Below are positions 25,728 to 34,010 of a DNA stretch of 50,927 bases, piece after piece. The DNA is from Rhodanobacter sp. 7MK24 (GTDB lineage: Bacteria > Pseudomonadota > Gammaproteobacteria > Xanthomonadales > Rhodanobacteraceae): the NCBI RefSeq assembly GCF_014842995.1, contig NZ_JACYXL010000015.1, positions 1 through 50,927 on the forward strand, written 5' to 3'. The translations under genes and the position numbers were made by a program. The notes beneath the pieces were generated by a model, which worked only from the letters and a program-made list of their open reading frames with translations, ran no database searches and was not told the origin of the DNA. Within the stretch, counting starts at the first letter, position 1, and each line of letters opens with the position of its first letter.

Positions 25728-26110
25728 CGCGCTTGCCCCTCTCTCCATCGGGGGAGAGGGTTGGGGTGAGGGCGGGTGCTCGCGACAACCTTTCATTCCT
25801 CTCGCCCGCTTGCGGGAGATAGGTTGGGGTAAAGGGTGCTTCTGCTCTTTGCGTGCTACCGCAAGATTCAGGGCGGTTTCGAGCCGCTGCCGCTGCCCGA
25901 GTCACTTTTCTCTTGCAGGCCAGCAAAGAGAAGTGACTCGAGCGCCGGTAGGCGATCGAAAGCCCGCTGCAGGCGAGCCAGGGTGCGGAAACGAATGGTG
26001 TTCGCGAGCGTCCGGCTGAACGCTTGTTCCCCGTCCCCGCGCGTAACCGCCCCCATCCCCGTAAGATGACGGCCCGGCATCCGCCGGGTTGCCTTCAGGG
26101 GGCATGCCAC
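25728..26110. other. Intergenic stretch with several short repeats
   Basis: No gene is present. It contains two degenerate copies of a motif of the form ctctcccNNNgggagagggttggggtgag (25736-25770 and 25798-25840), a sequence type scattered through many proteobacterial genomes. It also contains a long hairpin at 25899-25940. The end of the interval (26045-26110) should hold the promoter and the AGGGGG ribosome binding site of the next operon. Confidence 0.6.
25899..25940. repeat. Long inverted repeat (hairpin)
   Basis: Arms cgagtcacttttctcttgc and gcaaagagaagtgactcg are near-perfect complements with an 8-base spacer. It lies about 170 bases after the second permease gene and may terminate the RND transcript. 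Confidence 0.65.
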
Positions 26111-27844
26111 ATGATCCGGTTTCCGTCGCGTTTCACGCGCAATGGCGTGGTGCGGGTGTTTGCCGCGCTGGCTTTCGTGGGTTGCGCCTGGGCGACGGTG
26201 TGGCCAGAACCGCAGGCGCTGCAGAAGTTGTTCGTGCTGGTGTTGATGCTGTTCGTCACCGGTGCGTTGTTGTGCGCCACCTTGCGCCTCGCCTTTTCGC
26301 TGCTGCTGGGCGGTGGGTTGTTCTTCGCGCTGCGCTTCATCTCCGGCCTCAAGGAGAACTACCTCGAGACGGCGTTGATGCCGGCGGATTTCGTCTATTA
26401 CGCGCGCTCCAGCCTGATTGCCACGCTGCGTCATTATCCGCACCTGTATCTGTTGGGCGTGGGGGTGCTGCTGCTGGTGCCGCTGCTGCTGGTGCTGGCG
26501 TGGCGGCTGGATCGTCCGTTGTCCACGCAACGGCGCGGCTGGGGCAGGCTGGCCTGGCGCATCGGTGGCGTGCTGCTGTGCGCGGTGGCGTTCCGCGCGT
26601 GCTTGCTGCCGGAAGGGCCGTTCGCGGGGCTGCATAACCGCGACATCTGGGACAAGCTTTCCGACGACGCCCAGCTCACCAACTTCTTCATCAACATCAA
26701 CGACGGCGGCGTGGCGATGCCGGCGATGTCCGATGACGCCACGGCGCAGCGCGAGTGGGCTGCCACCGCGAATGCCGTCGAAAAGCAGGCCAAGCCCAGT
26801 GCGCGGCCGGCGCCATATCCCGATATCGTGCAGGTGCTGGAGGAAAGCACCTTCGATCCCTCGATCTACACCGCCTGCGCCGTGCCGGGCTGCAGGTTCG
26901 CGCTGTTCCAGCCCGACGCGCGCACGCGCGGCACCGGCCTGCTGCGCACGCACACCTGGGGCGGCGGCACCTGGGTCAGCGAGTTCGCCGTGCACGCCGG
27001 GCTGCCGCAGGACATCTTCGGCAAGGGCGGCATGTACGCGCCCTTTGTGCTGGCGCCGCACGTGCACGATACGCTGCCCGACCTGTTGCGTCGGCTGGGC
27101 TACCTCACCATCGCGATCTATCCCACCAACAGCGATTTCCTCAATGGCCGCGACGCATACCGCGCCTACGGCTTTGACCACCTCTACGGCGCGGAGGAGC
27201 TGGGACTCGACGAGTGGGACGAGACCGATGCACAGATGTTTGCCGCGGCCAAGCGCGTATACGACAAGGTGAAGAAGCCGGGGCAGCCGGTGTTCGTGAT
27301 GATCCTCACGATCAACCAGCACGGCCCGCACGACGACAACCCGATGAACAAGCTGCCGCTGCCCTGGCGAAACATGGTGCAGGGTCTGGGCAGCAAGGAC
27401 GAAAGCGCGCTGGATTTCGACACCTACCTGTGGCGCCTTCACGATTCCGACGTGGCGATGCAGGGGCTGGAGCACGATTTCCTCGCCCGCGAGCAGCCCA
27501 CCGTGCTGGTGCACTTCGGCGACCATCAGCCCTCCTTCGACGGCCTGATTCGCCCGCTCGCGCGCACGTTGCCGCCCGCGCTGGTGCCGCAGCGCGACTT
27601 CTTCACCTATTACATGGTCAAGAGCAATTTCTCCGGGCCGCCACTGCCGAGCTATCCCGCGCTCGATATCGCCTTCCTGCCGACCATGGTGCTCGAGGCT
27701 GCGGGTCTGCCGGCCGATCCCTATTTCTCCGCCGCTACTGCGTTGCGGGAGCGCTGCCAGGGTCGTTTCGACGACTGTCCGGACAAGGCGCTGCTGGCTT
27801 CCTACTACGCCTGGATCTTCCGGCAATTGCACGTGTATGAGTGA
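26111..27844 (+). CDS. LTA synthase-like membrane phosphotransferase/sulfatase-fold protein
   Basis: The 577-residue product has four to five N-terminal transmembrane helices (to about residue 165) and a large periplasmic alkaline-phosphatase-fold domain. The metal site starts at VQVLEESTFDPS (Glu about 244), the nucleophilic threonine is in GGGTWVSEFA (about Thr287), and the distal metal ligands are in VHFGDHQPSF. This is the LtaS/OpgB/EptA superfamily, which moves phosphoglycerol or phosphoethanolamine from phospholipid to an acceptor. The acceptor here is unknown. It is the first gene of a three-gene operon with overlapping ends (ATGAGTGA junction at 27837-27844). Confidence 0.85.
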   Translation: MIRFPSRFTRNGVVRVFAALAFVGCAWATVWPEPQALQKLFVLVLMLFVTGALLCATLRLAFSLLLGGGLFFALRFISGLKENYLETALMPADFVYYARSSLIATLRHYPHLYLLGVGVLLLVPLLLVLAWRLDRPLSTQRRGWGRLAWRIGGVLLCAVAFRACLLPEGPFAGLHNRDIWDKLSDDAQLTNFFININDGGVAMPAMSDDATAQREWAATANAVEKQAKPSARPAPYPDIVQVLEESTFDPSIYTACAVPGCRFALFQPDARTRGTGLLRTHTWGGGTWVSEFAVHAGLPQDIFGKGGMYAPFVLAPHVHDTLPDLLRRLGYLTIAIYPTNSDFLNGRDAYRAYGFDHLYGAEELGLDEWDETDAQMFAAAKRVYDKVKKPGQPVFVMILTINQHGPHDDNPMNKLPLPWRNMVQGLGSKDESALDFDTYLWRLHDSDVAMQGLEHDFLAREQPTVLVHFGDHQPSFDGLIRPLARTLPPALVPQRDFFTYYMVKSNFSGPPLPSYPALDIAFLPTMVLEAAGLPADPYFSAATALRERCQGRFDDCPDKALLASYYAWIFRQLHVYE

Positions 27845-28532
27845 GCCGCGTGGCGCGTCGGCCTTGCATTGGCTTGCCGCTGCCACGCTGCTTGCCGCAT
27901 GCGCCGCGATTGCTGGCGCGTTGTTGGCCCCGCATTCTCCTGACTGGATGTGGCTGCACTGGTTTGCCAAGCCATCGGCCACTGCCTTGATCTTCGCGCT
28001 GGCGTGGCAGGCGCGGCCGATGGTGTCGGTGAGTTACCGGCGCTTCGTACTGGCCGGCATCGCCTGTTCCTTGGCGGGCGACGTGTTCCTGATGCTGCCG
28101 GGCGACTTGTTCGTGCCGGGGCTGCTGGCGTTCCTCGCCGGGCATGTCTGTTTCACGGCGGCCTTGCTTGGCGACAGCCGCTTCGCCACGCCGGCGTGGC
28201 CGCTGCTTGCCTGCCTTGCGTATGGCACGGCGAATCTGGTCCTGTTGTGGAGTGCGATTGCCGCGCCGCTGCGTGTGCCTGTGATCGTCTACGTGGCGGT
28301 GTTGTGCGGCATGGGCGGTCAGGCAGTGGCGCGTGCTTTGCGTGGCGATGCCTCGGCGCGGCTGGCGGCGCGTGGCGCACTGGTGTTCATGTTGAGCGAC
28401 AGCGTGCTGGCCTGGGACCGCTTCCGCGGCCCGCTGCCGCTGGCCAGCCTGTGGGTGCTGGCGACGTACTATCTGGCGCTGTGGTGGATCGCCCGTTCAG
28501 TGCAGGGCGTGGAGCGCGAGGGCAGGGCATGA
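27837..28532 (+). CDS. YhhN-family membrane protein (lysoplasmalogenase-like)
   Basis: The 231-residue product has about eight hydrophobic helices with little soluble mass, the YhhN/TMEM86 layout. The family signature region is visible as LAWQARPMVSVSYRRFVLAGIACSLAGDVFLMLPGDLFVPGLLAFLAGHVCFTAAL (bridging residues 60-110) and, later, LVFMLSDSVLAWDRF. Conserved acidic residues in AGDVFL and LSDS correspond to those of TMEM86B, which cleaves the vinyl-ether bond of lysoplasmalogens. The start overlaps the previous stop by 8 bases, so the two are translationally coupled. Confidence 0.82.
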   Translation: MSEPRGASALHWLAAATLLAACAAIAGALLAPHSPDWMWLHWFAKPSATALIFALAWQARPMVSVSYRRFVLAGIACSLAGDVFLMLPGDLFVPGLLAFLAGHVCFTAALLGDSRFATPAWPLLACLAYGTANLVLLWSAIAAPLRVPVIVYVAVLCGMGGQAVARALRGDASARLAARGALVFMLSDSVLAWDRFRGPLPLASLWVLATYYLALWWIARSVQGVEREGRA

Positions 28533-29767
28533 ACACGCAGGAACTCATCATCACCTGGGCGACGCCGGTGTTCTTCCTGCTGATCGGGATCGAGCTGGCA
28601 GTTGCCAGGCTGCGCGGGCGCGATGCGTATGCCAGCAACGACGCGATCAACAGCATCGGCCTCGGCGCGATCTCGCAACTGGTGGCAGTGTTCACCAAGC
28701 TGTTGACCATCGGCATCTACGCGTGGTTCGCGAATCGCTTCGCATTGTTCCATCTTCCCGCGGACAGCGTGCTGGTCTGGGTTGGCGCCTTGCTCGCCTA
28801 CGACTTCTGCTACTACTGGCTGCACCGCCTGGGCCACGAAGTGAACATCCTGTGGGCCGCCCACGTGGTGCACCACCAGAGCGAGCGCTACAACCTTTCC
28901 ACCGCGTTGCGCCAGACCGGCAGCGGGCCGTTGCTGGGCTGGATCTTCTACCTGCCGCTGGCGATCCTCGGTGTGCCGGTGCAGGTGTTCGTGGTGGTGG
29001 CACTGATCGACCTGCTGTACCAGTTCTGGGTGCACACCGAACAGATCGGTCAGCTGGGCTGGTTCGACCGCGTGTTCTGTTCGCCGTCCAATCACCGCGC
29101 GCACCATGCGGTGAACGACCGCTACCTCGACAAGAACTACGGTGGCATCCTGATCCTGTGGGATCGCTTGTTCGGCACCTTCGTGGAAGAAGATGCCGCC
29201 GATCCGCCGGCATATGGCACGCGCTCGCCGCTGCGCAGCTGGAATCCGCTGTGGGCGAATGCGGAGGTGTACTGGCGCAGCATGCAGGATGCATGGCACG
29301 CACGTCGCTGGCGCGACAAGCTCCTGGTATGGATCAAGCCGCCGGGCTGGCGCCCGAACGACGTGGCGATGCGCTTCCCCAAGCCGGATTTCGCGATGCC
29401 CGTCGAGCGCTACGACCCGCCGATGGGCGTGGCGCTGAAATCCTACGTGCTGCTGCAGTTCGCCTTGCTGCTAGGGATGGTCACTCAGTTCCTGGGCATC
29501 ACGGAGCACGCGGATCTGGCCACGCTGCTGCTCTACGCGGCGTGGCTGGTGGCCGGGCTGTGCGTGCTCGGCGCGCTGATGGAAGGCCGGCGCTGGGCAT
29601 GGTGGATGGAAGGCCTGCGCATGCTGGCCGGCGCCGCGTTGCCGTTGGCCAGCGGACGCTGGTTCGGTGTGGCGCACCTGGACATCCGGATTGCGCTGGC
29701 CTTTGCGCTGGTGTTCGGCGCTAGCGCGCTGGCCTTGCCATGGTTGCGCGTCGCAGCGACCGAGTGA
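28529..29767 (+). CDS. Sterol desaturase/fatty acid hydroxylase family protein (AGMO-like)
   Basis: This 412-residue membrane di-iron enzyme has the eight-histidine signature in three clusters: HRLGHE (99-104), HVVHHQSE (112-119) and NHRAHH (188-193), plus WVHTE (168-172). The stretch HHQSERYNLSTALRQT is strikingly like alkylglycerol monooxygenases, which hydroxylate ether lipids beside the ether oxygen. The last 110 residues add three or four membrane helices. The start overlaps the YhhN stop (ATGA). Its pairing with a lysoplasmalogenase-like gene supports an ether-lipid substrate, though a simple fatty-acyl substrate cannot be excluded. Confidence 0.85.
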   Translation: MNTQELIITWATPVFFLLIGIELAVARLRGRDAYASNDAINSIGLGAISQLVAVFTKLLTIGIYAWFANRFALFHLPADSVLVWVGALLAYDFCYYWLHRLGHEVNILWAAHVVHHQSERYNLSTALRQTGSGPLLGWIFYLPLAILGVPVQVFVVVALIDLLYQFWVHTEQIGQLGWFDRVFCSPSNHRAHHAVNDRYLDKNYGGILILWDRLFGTFVEEDAADPPAYGTRSPLRSWNPLWANAEVYWRSMQDAWHARRWRDKLLVWIKPPGWRPNDVAMRFPKPDFAMPVERYDPPMGVALKSYVLLQFALLLGMVTQFLGITEHADLATLLLYAAWLVAGLCVLGALMEGRRWAWWMEGLRMLAGAALPLASGRWFGVAHLDIRIALAFALVFGASALALPWLRVAATE

Positions 29768-29841
29768 GCCTCCATTCGCCGGATCATGTCCTCCGGCTCG
29801 CCGCAATACCAAGGCCCAATGGCAGCATGGCGCGCTGCGCC

Positions 29842-29847
29842 TACAAT
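29842..29847 (+). promoter_or_regulatory. -10 box of the bdhA promoter (TACAAT)
   Basis: TACAAT is one base from the consensus and lies 29 bases before the bdhA ATG. A -35 hexamer is weak (around tggcag, 29819-29824). It suggests the bdhA-patatin pair has its own promoter. Confidence 0.5.
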
Positions 29848-29875
29848 GCGGGGGTCCCCACCACGGAGTCCCCGA

Positions 29876-30661
29876 ATGAGCAGTCTCGACGGCAAAGTCG
29901 CCCTCATCACCGGCGCGGCCAGCGGCCTCGGCAAGGCGATTGCCGAGCTGTATGCGAAGAACGGCGCCGCGGTGGCGATCTGCGATATCAACCAGCAGGC
30001 GGCGGATGCCGTCGCCGCGGAAATCAACGCCTCGGGCGGCAAGGCCATCGGCGTCGCGATGGACGTCACCGACGAAACCGCGGTGGACACGGGCACCGAC
30101 AAGGTGGTCGCGGCGTTTGGCCATCTGGACATCCTTATTTCCAACGCCGGCGTGCAGATCATCAATTCCATCGACCAGTTCAGCTACGCGGACTGGAAAA
30201 AGATGCTGGCGATCCACCTCGACGGCGGTTTCCTCACCACGCGTGCCGCGCTGCGCCACATGTACAAGGGCGATCGTGGCGGCATCGTGATCTACATGGG
30301 TTCGGTGCATTCGCACGAAGCGTCGAAGCTCAAGGCACCCTATGTTGCCGCCAAGCACGGCCTGCTTGGCCTTGCGCGCACGCTTGCGAAGGAAGGCGCG
30401 GCGCACAACGTGCGCTCGCACGTGATCTGCCCCGGCTTCGTGCGCACGCCGCTGGTGGAGAAGCAGATACCCGAACAGGCGAAGGAGCTGGGCATCAGCG
30501 AAGCCGATGTGATCAGGAACGTGATGCTGAAGGACACCGTGGACGGCGTGTTCACCACGGTCGAGGACATCGCGCACACGGCGCTCTACCTCGCTACCTT
30601 CCCGAGTGCGGCATTGACCGGGCAGAGCATCGTGGTGAGCCACGGCTGGTACATGCAGTGA
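29876..30661 (+). CDS. bdhA: 3-hydroxybutyrate dehydrogenase (SDR)
   Basis: It oxidises 3-hydroxybutyrate to acetoacetate with NAD+, a step of PHB or ketone-body use. The 261-residue short-chain dehydrogenase has the Rossmann motif [13 protein letters not shown] (residues 12-24), NAG at SNAGVQ, catalytic Ser in [10 protein letters not shown], Tyr and Lys in [10 protein letters not shown], and the bacterial BDH signature [20 protein letters not shown] followed by [18 protein letters not shown] at the C-terminus. The last residues are nearly diagnostic. The following patatin gene overlaps its stop codon. Confidence 0.92.
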   Translation: MSSLDGKVALITGAASGLGKAIAELYAKNGAAVAICDINQQAADAVAAEINASGGKAIGVAMDVTDETAVDTGTDKVVAAFGHLDILISNAGVQIINSIDQFSYADWKKMLAIHLDGGFLTTRAALRHMYKGDRGGIVIYMGSVHSHEASKLKAPYVAAKHGLLGLARTLAKEGAAHNVRSHVICPGFVRTPLVEKQIPEQAKELGISEADVIRNVMLKDTVDGVFTTVEDIAHTALYLATFPSAALTGQSIVVSHGWYMQ

Positions 30662-31827
30662 GCAGCGCTGCGGGTGTGGCGCCGAAGTCGCTTGCCGCGC
30701 AAGTGGCGCGCGACTATCGCTGTGTAGCCCTGGTGCTGCAGGGCGGTGGTGCGCTGGGTGCCTACCAGGCTGGCGTGGTCGAGGCGCTGGAGGAAGCGCA
30801 GCTGCGCCCGGACTGGATTGCCGGCATCTCCATTGGCGCACTGAATGCGGCGATCATCGCGGGCAACCCGCCGGATCGCCGCGTCGAGCGTCTGCATGCG
30901 TTCTGGGATGCGATCTGCCAACCGGCGACATGGCCTGCATCGTCATGGCTGGATGCCAGCCATTGGCCGCTGCCGTTGCAGAGCGGCTTGAGCGGGCTCG
31001 CCGCGTGGCGTGCATTGGTCGAAGGCCAGCCCGGCTTTTTCCGTCCGCGCGTGCCGCCGCCGTTCCTGCAGGCGCACGCCACACCCGCTACCGCGAGCTG
31101 GTATGACACCGCACCGCTGCGCGCCACGCTGGAGCGGCTGGCCGATTTCGACCGCATCAACGATGCACGCGAGATGCGCGTGTCGGTAGGCGCGGTGAAC
31201 GTGCACAGCGGCAACTTCGCCTACTTCGACAACACGAAGGAACGCCTGCGGCCCGAGCATTTCATGGCCTCCGGCGCGCTGCCGCCGGGCTTTCCCGCGG
31301 TAGAGATCGACGGCGAATTCTGGTGGGACGGCGGCGTGGTCTCCAACACGCCGCTGTACGCAGTGCTGACCGAGCGGCCGCAGCGCGACATGCTGGTGTT
31401 CCAGGTCGATCTGTGGAGCGCGCAGGGTGAACTGCCGCGGGACCTCGCCGGCGTGGCCGAACGCAGCAAGGAGATCCAGTATTCCAGCCGCACCCGGCTG
31501 ACGACGGAATACATGCGCGAGAACCGCCGCCGCCAGCGCCTGTTGAAGGAATTGATGGCGATCGTGCCGCCCGAGCGCCGTGATGATCCTGCGTATCGTC
31601 GCGCCGAACGCGAGGCGCGCGGCGCGCTGGTGAACCTGATCCACCTGATCTACCGCGACAGGCCCTGCGAAGGGCACTACCGGGATTACGAGTTCAGCGC
31701 CGCCAGCATGCGCAGCCACTGGCAGGGCGGCATCGACGACATGCGCCGCAGCCTGATGCAGCCGGGATGGTTGGACCTGCCGTCGCCTGAGCAACCGTTT
31801 GTGACGCACGACGTGCATCAGGCATGA
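30658..31827 (+). CDS. Patatin-like phospholipase with DUF3734-type C-terminus
   Basis: The 389-residue product has the oxyanion motif [13 protein letters not shown] (about 27-39), the nucleophile elbow GISIG (Ser58) and the catalytic dyad aspartate in [15 protein letters not shown]-terminal extension of about 120 residues ([22 protein letters not shown]..., [16 protein letters not shown]) is the DUF3734 arrangement. The GTG start at 30658 overlaps the bdhA stop as GTGA, so it is coupled to bdhA. This pair is common in proteobacteria that make polyhydroxybutyrate. A role in granule-associated lipid or polymer turnover is inference. Confidence 0.88.
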   Translation: MSSAAGVAPKSLAAQVARDYRCVALVLQGGGALGAYQAGVVEALEEAQLRPDWIAGISIGALNAAIIAGNPPDRRVERLHAFWDAICQPATWPASSWLDASHWPLPLQSGLSGLAAWRALVEGQPGFFRPRVPPPFLQAHATPATASWYDTAPLRATLERLADFDRINDAREMRVSVGAVNVHSGNFAYFDNTKERLRPEHFMASGALPPGFPAVEIDGEFWWDGGVVSNTPLYAVLTERPQRDMLVFQVDLWSAQGELPRDLAGVAERSKEIQYSSRTRLTTEYMRENRRRQRLLKELMAIVPPERRDDPAYRRAEREARGALVNLIHLIYRDRPCEGHYRDYEFSAASMRSHWQGGIDDMRRSLMQPGWLDLPSPEQPFVTHDVHQA

Positions 31828-31853
31828 GATGCACTCTCTCCGATGAGTGCATC
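31828..31853. terminator. Bidirectional hairpin between patatin and globin genes
   Basis: Nine-base arms gatgcactc and gagtgcatc enclose an 8-base loop. It overlaps the end of the globin gene and sits right after the patatin stop. It has no strong U-run. Confidence 0.55.
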
Positions 31854-32322
31854 AGCCCAGGTAGGGGCCGCCGGTCTCGCCCCAGCCCCAGTGCGGCATG
31901 GGTGCCTGATCGGTGGGTGCCTGATCGAGACGAGAGTTGAGCACGGCCAGCCGCGTACCCCATTCCACATAGCCGACGAAGGCGGAACGGAATTCCGGAT
32001 CGTCCGGCAGGCCGGCGGCATCGGCGCATTCCAGCAGCAGCGCCATCCAGCGCGCACGCTGCGCTTCATCCAGGTGCCGCCCCACATGCTTCATCAGCAT
32101 GGCGCGGTGGCCGCCGCGCTCCTGACTGTAGAGCGGCGCGCCACCTAAGACTTCGGCCAGGAACAGCGCCACAAAACGTGGATGGTGCGCGTCCATGCGG
32201 GCGAACAAGGGCGCAAGCAGCGGATCGTCCGGCACCCGCTGGTAGAAGATGTCGGTGAGATGCTCCAACGCGGACAGGCCGCCGGCCCAATCGCAAAGGG
32301 TGGGAACCTTGCCGTCGCTCAT
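31852..32322 (-). CDS. Group II truncated haemoglobin
   Basis: The 156-residue product shows a 2-on-2 globin: helix B tyrosine in DIFYQRV (Tyr27), the GG turn in EVLGGAPLYSQERGGH, proximal histidine in MKHVGRHLDEAQ (His79) and the group II tryptophan G8 in RARWMALL (Trp92). It should bind O2 or NO. The C-terminus is extended with a proline/tryptophan tail (PHWGWGETGGPYLG). It starts inside the stop of the upstream monooxygenase gene (ATGA overlap), so they form an operon. Confidence 0.88.
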   Translation of the reverse strand: MSDGKVPTLCDWAGGLSALEHLTDIFYQRVPDDPLLAPLFARMDAHHPRFVALFLAEVLGGAPLYSQERGGHRAMLMKHVGRHLDEAQRARWMALLLECADAAGLPDDPEFRSAFVGYVEWGTRLAVLNSRLDQAPTDQAPMPHWGWGETGGPYLG

Positions 32323-32630
32323 GGCGCTTCTGTCCGCTGCACCGCCGTCACACCGTAGTGGCGCATCTCCTCGATCATGCCGACGTAGGGTTTGATCGCC
32401 GCGAAGAACGCGCGAAATTCAACGCTGCCGCGGAAGCCTTGCATGTGGCCTTCCACCGAATCCCACTGGATGCGCAGGATGTAGCTGCCCGGTTCGTCCA
32501 GGCATCGGGCCAGCTCGTAGCCCCGGCAATGCGCGGAAGCATCCAGGCTGCGCCCTGCTTCCGCATAGTCCTGTTCGAACCGCGGGGCGTCCGATGGAGG
32601 AATCTTGTAGCGGATGTACTCGACGATCAT
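32319..32630 (-). CDS. Antibiotic biosynthesis monooxygenase (ABM) domain protein
   Basis: The 103-residue product is a single ferredoxin-like ABM domain: MIVEYIRYKIPPSDAPRFEQDY, then the central RGYELARCLDEPGSYILRIQWDSVEGH and C-terminal FFAAIKPYVGMIEEMRHYG. These small dimeric, cofactor-free enzymes oxidise quinols or similar compounds. The ATG at 32630 was chosen because the longer frame has no domain support. Coupling to a globin and divergence from an HxlR regulator suggest an electrophile- or quinone-related stress role. Confidence 0.85.
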   Translation of the reverse strand: MIVEYIRYKIPPSDAPRFEQDYAEAGRSLDASAHCRGYELARCLDEPGSYILRIQWDSVEGHMQGFRGSVEFRAFFAAIKPYVGMIEEMRHYGVTAVQRTEAP

Positions 32631-32739
32631 GCTTTGTCCTCGCGGATGAGTCGTGGGAACCGCCTTGCATTCTCCGGCCGTCTGCATACGGAAAGATACG
32701 CACCGAAAAGTTACCTAACCGCCGCTACGAGGCTGTCGC
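32631..32739. promoter_or_regulatory. Divergent promoter/operator region of the ABM-globin operon and hxlR-type gene
   Basis: This 109-bp region must hold both promoters. Two imperfect direct repeats, acggaaagatac (32687-32698) and accgaaaagttac (32702-32714), are the only repeated pattern. They are plausible binding sites for the HxlR-family product, but this is unproven. A GAGG ribosome binding site serves the plus-strand gene. Confidence 0.4.
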
Positions 32740-33105
32740 ATGGCTGCTGCACGCCAAAAAAAAACCTTTGCCTGTCCCGTCGACGTGACACTGAGCCTGA
32801 TCCACGGCAAGTGGAAGCCGATGATCCTGTGGCTGCTGTCGGCGCGGCAGCACCGTTTCAGCGATTTTCAGGCGGCGATGCCGCAGGTGGCACACAAGGT
32901 GCTCAGCCAGCAATTGCGGCAACTGGAGGCGGACGGATTGATATGCCGCGCAGCGCGCGACACGGGCAGGCAACACATGGCTTACCAGTTGACCGGATTC
33001 GGCCGCAGTCTGCGGCCGGCGCTGAACGCGTTGGCGGCCTGGGGCAAGGATCATCATCACGCGCTGGGCGCAGAGTACGGGGCTCCGGTGAGCGAGGTCG
33101 GCTGA
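32740..33105 (+). CDS. HxlR-family transcriptional regulator
   Basis: The 121-residue product is a winged helix-turn-helix of the HxlR group: CPVDVTLSLIHGKWKPMILWLL at residues 12-33, RFSDFQAAMPQVAHKVLSQQLRQLEADGLI as the recognition helix region, and the wing RQHMAYQLTGFGRSL. The cysteine in position 12 is the conserved N-terminal cysteine used by YodB/QorR-like members to sense quinones and disulfide stress. It is divergent from the ABM-globin operon and is its likely regulator. Confidence 0.9.
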   Translation: MAAARQKKTFACPVDVTLSLIHGKWKPMILWLLSARQHRFSDFQAAMPQVAHKVLSQQLRQLEADGLICRAARDTGRQHMAYQLTGFGRSLRPALNALAAWGKDHHHALGAEYGAPVSEVG

Positions 33106-33179
33106 TCGCGGTCGCGCGCACAAGCTGCACCTTCGGGGAAGCATCGGCCTCCCGTACCTGAGCGAAACCTTGGGCGCCG

Positions 33180-33197
33180 GGTCCTGTAGTCAGGACC
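33180..33197. terminator. Hairpin between the convergent HxlR and SDR genes
   Basis: Arms ggtcctg and caggacc enclose TAGT. The 7-bp stem has no U-run, so it is a weak candidate. Confidence 0.4.
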
Positions 33198-33229
33198 GCC
33201 GGTGCGCACGCTTGCGGATCAGGCTTGCT

Positions 33230-33982
33230 TCAGTCGCGATGCACCTGCAGGCCTGCCGCCGACTGGTTCACTGGCATCACTTCGATACGGTTGATGTTGA
33301 GGTGCGCAGGCAAATTGGCGATCCACCAGATCGTACCGGCGATGTCGCCGGCGACGATGGGATGGGCGCCGGCGTAGAGCGTGTCCGAGGCGGATTGGTC
33401 TCCACCGGTGCGCACCAGGGTGAACTCGGTTTCGGCCATGCCCGGTTCGATCGAGGTGACGCGCACGCCGGTGCCGTGCAGATCCACCCGCAGGTTCTGC
33501 GAGAACTGGCTGACAAAGGCCTTGGTGCCGCCGTACACGTTGCCGCCGCGATACGGGTAGCTGCCCGCGATGGAGCTGATGTTGACGATGGCGCCGCGGC
33601 GCTCGATCAGTCGGGGCAGCAGCAGGTGCGTCATCGTCGCCAGTGCGGTGACGTTGGTGTCGATCATCTGCTTCCACTGCGCGAGATCGGCCTGTTGCGC
33701 CGTTGCCGTGCCCAGCGCGAGGCCTGCGTTGTTCACCAGCAGGTCGATGTCGGCGAACGCTGCCGGCAGGCCGGCGATGGCAGCGCGCAGCGCGGCCTCG
33801 TCGCGGATGTCGAAGGCGACGGCATGCACCTTGTCGGCGCCGTGTGCGTCCACCAGCTTTTGCAGTCGGTCGGCGCGGCGGCCGCTGGCAACCACGCGCC
33901 AGCCACCGGCCACGAAACGTTCCACCGTGGCGGCGCCGAAGCCGGCGGTGGCGCCGGTGATCCAGGCGGTCTTGGTGCTCAT
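33230..33982 (-). CDS. ydfG: NADP-dependent 3-hydroxy acid/serine dehydrogenase (YdfG-type SDR)
   Basis: The 250-residue short-chain dehydrogenase has TGATAGFGAATVERF (residues 9-23), NNAGLALG, catalytic Ser in NISSIAGSYPYRGG, Tyr-Lys in VYGGTKAFVSQF and the YdfG-type tail VRVTSIEPGMAETEFTLVR...HLNINRIEVMPVNQSAAG. YdfG oxidises L-allo-threonine, serine and 3-hydroxypropionate and reduces malonic semialdehyde. It follows the SPOR gene on the same strand after 28 bases and may be cotranscribed with argS. Confidence 0.88.
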   Translation of the reverse strand: MSTKTAWITGATAGFGAATVERFVAGGWRVVASGRRADRLQKLVDAHGADKVHAVAFDIRDEAALRAAIAGLPAAFADIDLLVNNAGLALGTATAQQADLAQWKQMIDTNVTALATMTHLLLPRLIERRGAIVNISSIAGSYPYRGGNVYGGTKAFVSQFSQNLRVDLHGTGVRVTSIEPGMAETEFTLVRTGGDQSASDTLYAGAHPIVAGDIAGTIWWIANLPAHLNINRIEVMPVNQSAAGLQVHRD

Positions 33983-34010
33983 GCGGGCATGCCTCGGCGA
34001 ATAGGGTTGC

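Noticed and set aside
3201..26110. Possible CRISPR array from the many short repeats
   Set aside because: Repeats are palindromic, widely separated and not regularly spaced; no cas genes are present.
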